Shown here: piece after piece, positions 8,873-13,115 of the stretch
Layout of the letters: each line of letters begins with the position of its first letter
How positions within the stretch are numbered: position 1 is the stretch's first letter
NCBI GenBank assembly: GCA_900617975.1
Contig: UZAE01014587.1
Span: forward strand, 238 to 13,352
Length of the DNA stretch: 13,115 nt
DNA from: Rodentolepis nana
Lineage: Eukaryota; Platyhelminthes; Cestoda; Cyclophyllidea; Hymenolepididae
Reading direction: 5' to 3'
Position numbers and translations under genes: made by a program
The notes under the pieces: model-generated
Told to the model about the DNA's origin: nothing
What the model saw: only the letters and a program-made list of their open reading frames with translations
Databases searched by the model: none

Positions 8873-9146
8873 TTATCTTCCCAGCGTCGTGTTTCCTGCG
8901 CCAGTCGTCCTTCCCTCTCTCGAAACTGCGATTCTCCATTCCGATCCGTTAGCACTACCTTTTCCCAATCCGACGAGGATTCCTCAGTGACCTGGACGGT
9001 GGACAAGAATGGGAGCGTTGAATCTGCTGCTGAAGCTGGCCTTCTTTGGCTTCTTGACTACGCCTGCTGCACTGGGGATATGAAAACCTTCCTTCGCCTC
9101 ATTGCCCATAAATATGTCAATCACAAGACTTCTCATGTCTGGAGAG
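8873..9146 (+). CDS. Class XVIII-like myosin, lower-50K motor exon with serine-rich insertion
   Basis: The exon encodes 91 codons plus one base. Residues 55-63 read AGLLWLLDY, followed at 68-79 by GDMKTFLRLIAH. This matches the lower-50K segment of class XVIII myosins (R/A-GLLWLLEEEA, then an LLERLF-type helix) and corresponds to G-I-L-S-I-L-E-E-E in conventional myosins. The acidic EEE is replaced by DYA. Before it, residues 1-38 contain 13 serines and many arginines, a low-complexity loop longer than in vertebrate relatives. The acceptor CTCTTCTTTCCACAAAACAG at 8872 joins in phase 0 with the previous exon; AG at 8883-8884 is an in-phase alternative that would remove four residues. The donor GAGAG|GTGAGA leaves phase 1. 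An antisense open frame over 8794-9006 is a shadow. Confidence 0.85.
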
Positions 9147-9324
9147 GTGAGAGCAATCGATTGTTAAACTGTGCTGCTTGTTTTCATGTGTGTGTTCTTA
9201 TACTTGATTGTGACAGTGAAAAGTAGCAGACGTGAAGTAGATGTGTTTTGATAAGACAAAAAAGTATATTTTAAGTCAAGCATAAATCAGTGCGTCAAAT
9301 TTCTAATGAAGTTGGGGTATTTTA

Positions 9325-9340
9325 CTCTCTCTCTCTCTCT
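9325..9340 (+). repeat. (CT)8 microsatellite forming an acceptor-like site
   Basis: Eight CT units followed by TTTAG (9341-9345) make a near-ideal pyrimidine tract plus AG, 199 bases after the donor of the third firm exon. Used in phase 1 it would reach a TGA after only five codons, so it is more likely a decoy than an acceptor. Confidence 0.9.
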
Positions 9341-10984
9341 TTTAGTTGCACATTTAGGCTGAAACCACGTCTGCTAAAATGTTATTTCATAAATTAAAGT
9401 GGCGGCTAAGTGCCTTTTATTCCGCCCTTCTGTCTTCTACAAGTCTTTATTGCTGCAACAAAAATAGAATGATTAGATTGGGTGGAGTTGCTCGAATGAT
9501 ATGCAGGCGATTTAGACGACAGGCGTATGCAGAAAGAGCGATATTTTATAGCGCATTTCAATTTTAGCGGTTAACGGATGAACTATCTCGGGACACCATT
9601 GGCCAAGAAAACTGAGACGGATTGAAAATCACTCCTGTGCCTGGTGAAGTGTTATAAACACTCAAATTTTTTTAAAAATAAAACTAGCTTTTTTCATGAT
9701 GGTTCTGGAGGGTAGCTTAAAGACATAAAGGAGAATTTAACACTGAAAATCCTACAATGAACTTGTAGTAACAGGCAACATGTGTTTTTTTTTGCTTTCC
9801 AGAGATGATTAGTGAAGGCCATGGAAGAAATGTTATTTCTTTGGAAATTTAATGAAATCAACACTAATTATCGATTTTTTTTGTTCTGGAAATGTGAATA
9901 ACTAAAAAGTGATTTAAATATGCTTTACCCCTTTTTATGTTGACTTTTTGAAGAAGTAATCGTTGATATTCTACTAACATGTTAATTATAAATTTGGATT
10001 GAAAACGACAAAAAGGTGCATTAATGACAAACGTTCAAATTTACACTCAAAGTATCATAGTTTTTATCTTTGGTTCGATATTCCACAAAGGATAAATAAT
10101 GATGATATAGCATCTCCATTTGTCTTCAGTCTATTTTAGCGACTGTTGTAAGAAATTCCACAATTTACCAAGATTGTAAATTATGAAATATTGAATGTGT
10201 CAAATAGGAAATTAAAGGAGTCTGAATCTTATGATGTGGATGGAATCTCTTTACTTCCTACCTGATTTTTTTAGATTTATTTAATCATCTATATAATGAT
10301 AGTTTCCAATTTATGTTTTGTTAATATGTAAGTACTAACCTCAGGAAAAAAACTATTTAAATAACTTGCTTCTGTATCACAGAGGCGCTTTAAGCTAACA
10401 CTGATAATTTACCACAGAAGTCGTTGTTTATCGCGTTAGATCTAGAGAAACGAATCCCACGAATATGACAGGCATTATTGCCATTTTTTGCGCATTAATA
10501 TTACCGGCACTTAATGCTGCATAAAATAAGAATTTATACCCTTTTCGGCGAAATTATTAACCTCCAAGGGTTAACGTGATGGTGTTGCAAACGTATATGC
10601 CAACTTTTTTTCCACATATGTATTATTATATTTCATGAAATGCACACGGTATATTTTAACCATGAGAAGACATATGAACACGATAAAAAGCAACAATAGG
10701 CGAGAACCGTGGACATGTCAGCTTTCTAACAGGCGATGCAATTCACTCTCATAAATAATTTTTTAATAATAGCATATTTGCCGAGTTTTAGAATTTTTAA
10801 TCCATTTACTAATAATTTCTTTTAGAGTAGTATCCTTTACGGAGCTATTTCCGAGACCTTGAATCAGCAAGATACGTGTACCTGTGTGAAAATAAGTCTT
10901 ATCTTTGTTTTTAAAACAACATGTTATAAAATCGAGAATTCGTGTTACTATCTTTTTTTTGAAAATTGAAAGACTTTGAATGGA

Positions 10985-11165
10985 GGGTGTAACACGAGCT
11001 TCTTACTTCGGGCGCCCTCATTAATTTGCGCGCTATTCGGCACCACACAGAGGCAAAATAAGAGGGAATTGCAATTCGCCTACTCCATAGATTTCAGCCA
11101 AACTTCACATTTGGCTGCCGCGAGAGATGCTCGGGTTTCTACTGCGCCTTGAAATTTTCCCTTCA
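10985..11165. repeat. GC-richer block, possible repeat fragment
   Basis: Composition rises sharply, with several CpG-containing words (GGGCGCCC, GCGCGC, GCCGCGAG), against AT-rich flanks. It includes a perfect 12-bp palindrome GAATTGCAATTC at 11066-11077. Three frames after the AG at 11073-11074 were read; none gives a myosin-like peptide. It is probably a piece of an interspersed repeat, but its ends, strand and class are unknown. Confidence 0.3.
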
Positions 11166-11811
11166 GATGTAGAATGAGGGATGATAAACAGCTGTGCGTA
11201 TTCTCGAGAGGAAGAGGGAGAGAATTAAAGTTTTTAACAGTGGATGATTCAAATTGAATTGAATTCCTCTTCCTTTTGCTGTTTTCTGGTCTGCTTTATC
11301 GGCAAACTAAGCAAGGAAGAATCAACTAGTATATTGAGGCATTGATGTTAATTAAGTAAATAAATAAACAGTTTTTTGTTGAGGTATGTATTTTCCTATG
11401 TAGGTTAATCTTCTTTAATTTGACACCTTATCAAAGGCAGTGACGTTAAGAAAATGATGATATAAATGAGCTATTGTCTACTTTTTGTTAACAATCTCAG
11501 TGGTGGGAAAATAATTATATAAGTTTTTAATATTGCTAGTTGCAAAATTAAATCGATAAGAATATGTTTTTTAATCGTGTTTTGGGATTTAATCAATTAT
11601 TTGAGGAAATAATCAAATTTCGCAAACCTAAAAATAATAGATAACAAAATTTAAAATGAAAATTTCGAACTTTCGTTTGATTTAAATCGATTTTTCAGAT
11701 CTGCTAGGACAAAGGTAATGATTTAGGAACTTTTTCGATCAAATTATTATTTTGTCGATTTCTAAGTCGTTGATTAGGTTAAAATGGACAATTGTGATTG
11801 ATGTAGAAAGA

Positions 11812-12127
11812 TATTTCAAATAGAATGTATCAAATGGCAGGCGTTTGGATGGTTATTATTAGCCCTTTACTTGACTTCGGATTTCCCAGAAAGGAGGAAC
11901 ATCAAGGTCACAAATATTCGAGGGGAGGAACAGAAGAGTGATTCGAAGATGCAAAAGATACAGACAAACAAAAAGGCAGAGAAAAGGTAAGGTGAGTACT
12001 GTGTAGGTGATGGAATATGGTATACAGTGTTCATGGTAGATTAAGGTCAGAAGTCAACTGCCGATTTATAAACTTTTTCCGTATGAGTATGCGTTGTCCA
12101 CGTGGAGGTAAGTCTATAGCACACACC
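11812..12127 (-). mobile_element. SINE-like retroposon, copy 2
   Basis: This copy shares the same ordered landmarks as the other two: CAAATGGCAGGCGTTT, AGCCCTTTA.CTGACTTCGG, an AACATCAAGG block, GCAGAGAAAAGGTAAG, GAAGTCAACTGCCGATT, GTATGAGTATGCGTTG and CACGTGGAGGTAAGTCTAT. In place of a clean (AAAT)n tail it has ATTTCAAAT, then AGAATGTAT, then the body again at CAAATGGCAG. AGAATG recurs just outside the other end (12130-12135), so an imperfect target-site duplication is possible. Several small deletions relative to the 12761 copy suggest an intermediate age. Confidence 0.75.
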
Positions 12128-12746
12128 AAGAATGAATAAATACTTTCACATTAGCGTCTCTGATGTGGTTTTAAGAGACAGTGTGATTACTTAAGGTGAT
12201 AGAATTCTAAATTGTTAATTTGCATAAAGTTCCATTCACCAGTCATTTAGCATAAAAATGGAATATATTAATAACCCAATCATTGTGAGTAATGAATATC
12301 GTTATGATAGTGCAATTTGATTTTATTTTTGAATTTAGCTGAAACGTTGGGTCAATTTGTCCTTTTCTGATGATAATTCTCTATCGAAATTTTGTCTGTG
12401 TAAGCTTTCTATCAAGGCATCTATCAATTGACAAAAAAGTGGATGTCATGTAACATTAATTGATAATGAACTTCATTGAACTGTCTATTAAAATTGATGG
12501 CACTTTAACATTTGATTTTTTAATCAAAATAAAATTGAAAAAATTCTTATAACGGATTTGAGTAAAAAGATTTAACTGTAAATGGTATTGGCCAAATGAC
12601 AATTCGCTCACCAAAAATACACTACATGTTATGCCTATTCACTGTTTGCTTAACGTTTGGCAAATGCTATAATATTTACTTCTTCAAAGCTCTTTTCTGA
12701 TGAATCGAAACTTCCTCTGTGCAGAGAAGTGCTTACCCTTTGATCT
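12128..12746. other. AT-rich stretch between two retroposon copies
   Basis: No exon, RNA gene or repeat is recognised here. If the myosin gene continues, this is intron. Confidence 0.45.
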
Positions 12747-12760
12747 ACTGAATCATTGTA
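12747..12760. repeat. Target-site duplication, left copy
   Basis: ACTGAATCATTGTA is repeated exactly at 13091-13104, directly flanking the third retroposon copy. Bases on either side differ, so the duplication is exactly 14 bp. Confidence 0.9.
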
Positions 12761-13090
12761 TTTATTTATTTATTTCAAATGGCAGGCGTTTTGATAGCTA
12801 TCATTTGCCATTTAGCTGACTTCGGGCTTTACAGAGGGAAGGTACATCAAAGTAGCAGAAAGTCGAGGGGTGGGGAACAGAAGAGCTATTCACAGATGTA
12901 AAAGAGGCAGACAGACACAAAGGCAGAGAAAAAGGTGAGATGAGTACTGTGGAAGGGGTTGAATATGACATACAGTGGGGTCATGGTAGTTTGAAGTCAG
13001 AAGTCAATTGCCGGTTAATAGACTTTTTTTGCCGTATGAGTATACGTTGCTCAGGGTGCACCACGTGGAGGTAGGTCTATCGCACACCCC
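12761..13090 (-). mobile_element. SINE-like retroposon, copy 3 (complete, with target-site duplication)
   Basis: This is a 330-bp element inserted on the minus strand. Read that way it starts GGGGTGTGCGATAGACCTAC, has a pyrimidine-rich middle (TCTGCCTTTGTGTCTGTCTG) and ends in CGCCTGCCATTTGA plus an (AAAT)n tail. A perfect 14-bp direct repeat flanks it, so both ends are defined at base level and insertion by target-primed reverse transcription is very likely. There is no open frame of useful length, so it must have used enzymes supplied by a LINE; the (AAAT)n tail resembles the tails of RTE- or CR1-type LINEs. No clear pol III A/B boxes were found in the head, so a tRNA origin is not shown. 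It may equally be the 3' end of a LINE. Confidence 0.85.
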
Positions 13091-13104
13091 ACTGAATCAT
13101 TGTA
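13091..13104. repeat. Target-site duplication, right copy
   Basis: Exact 14-bp match to 12747-12760, immediately after the retroposon head. Confidence 0.9.
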
Positions 13105-13115
13105 ATTCGTTCCAA

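Larger units (their letters stand above)
9147..11811 (+). other. Presumed start of the next myosin intron; no further exon found
   Basis: After the donor at 9147 the next motor segment, expected to lead to the Y-D/N-x-T/S-G-W-L motif, is not visible in any phase-1 continuation. Acceptor-like sites at 9345, 9802, 10816 and 11074 each lead quickly to stops or to unmatched peptide. A 62-codon frame at 9379-9567 (+) has no motif. The stretch is AT-rich apart from a CT repeat and a GC-richer block listed separately. If the gene continues, its next exon lies beyond the window or is too diverged to recognise. Confidence 0.5.

Noticed and set aside
8794..9006. 70-codon open frame on the minus strand
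   Set aside because: It is the antisense shadow of the serine-rich start of the third myosin exon.
9379..9567. 62-codon open frame on the plus strand after the third exon
   Set aside because: Wrong phase for the upstream donor and no resemblance to the expected motor segment.
9803..9852. Strong acceptor (T-rich tract, GCTTTCCAG) followed by 16 phase-1 codons and a TAA
   Set aside because: It would end the protein inside the motor, the peptide has no similarity to myosin, and I see no polyadenylation signal soon after. It could at most be a rare alternative end.
11075..11165. Phase-1 open stretch after TTTCAG in the GC-richer block, tested as the next myosin exon
   Set aside because: The peptide does not resemble any motor segment, and the only donor is weak.
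1..13115. CRISPR array, bacterial operon, phage or intact tRNA/rRNA gene
   Set aside because: No evenly spaced direct repeats, no ribosome-binding-site-led gene clusters and no conserved rRNA or tRNA folds; the splice-site structure shows this is eukaryotic DNA.

Overview
This window looks like animal nuclear DNA: AT-rich, no operons, no long open frames, and short protein-coding islands bounded by consensus GT-AG splice sites and separated by introns of 2.3 kb or more. The clearest content is part of one plus-strand gene, an unconventional myosin most like the class XVIII (MYO18 / Drosophila Mhcl) group. Three motor-domain exons are supported (3207-3417, 6483-6554, 8873-9146). Their phases chain correctly (0, 0, then out at phase 1). 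Together they encode switch II, the relay helix, the stretch after it, and the lower-50K segment with the GLLWLL core. A weaker candidate exon lies upstream at 2785-2881. The rest of the gene should lie outside the window on both sides. I see no start, stop, promoter or polyadenylation site that I can defend.

The style (divergent motor, large introns, short dispersed retroposons, moderately GC-rich repeat blocks in AT-rich DNA) suggests a flatworm. A cestode with a large genome, such as a diphyllobothriid, is my best guess. That assignment is inference from memory of repeat style, not proof.

Layout: 1-1250 has no recognisable gene. A short retroposon lies on the minus strand at 1251-1577. 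2040-2461 is a GC-richer, repeat-like block. 2785-3417 holds the candidate exon and the first firm exon. The first intron (3418-6482) holds two decayed minus-strand coding remnants (3809-4149 and 4459-4798) flanking a repeat-like block with tRNA-like promoter boxes, a TA microsatellite and a GC hairpin. Exon 2 follows, then an intron with a G-quadruplex-type G-run array, then exon 3. The last 4 kb is probably the start of another large intron. It contains two more copies of the same minus-strand retroposon, the last with a perfect 14-bp target-site duplication.

No prokaryotic system, CRISPR array, rRNA gene or intact tRNA gene was found. The most informative signals are the class XVIII-like myosin with an unusual switch II and a serine-rich insertion, the dated retroposon family, and the minus-strand pseudogene inside the first intron.
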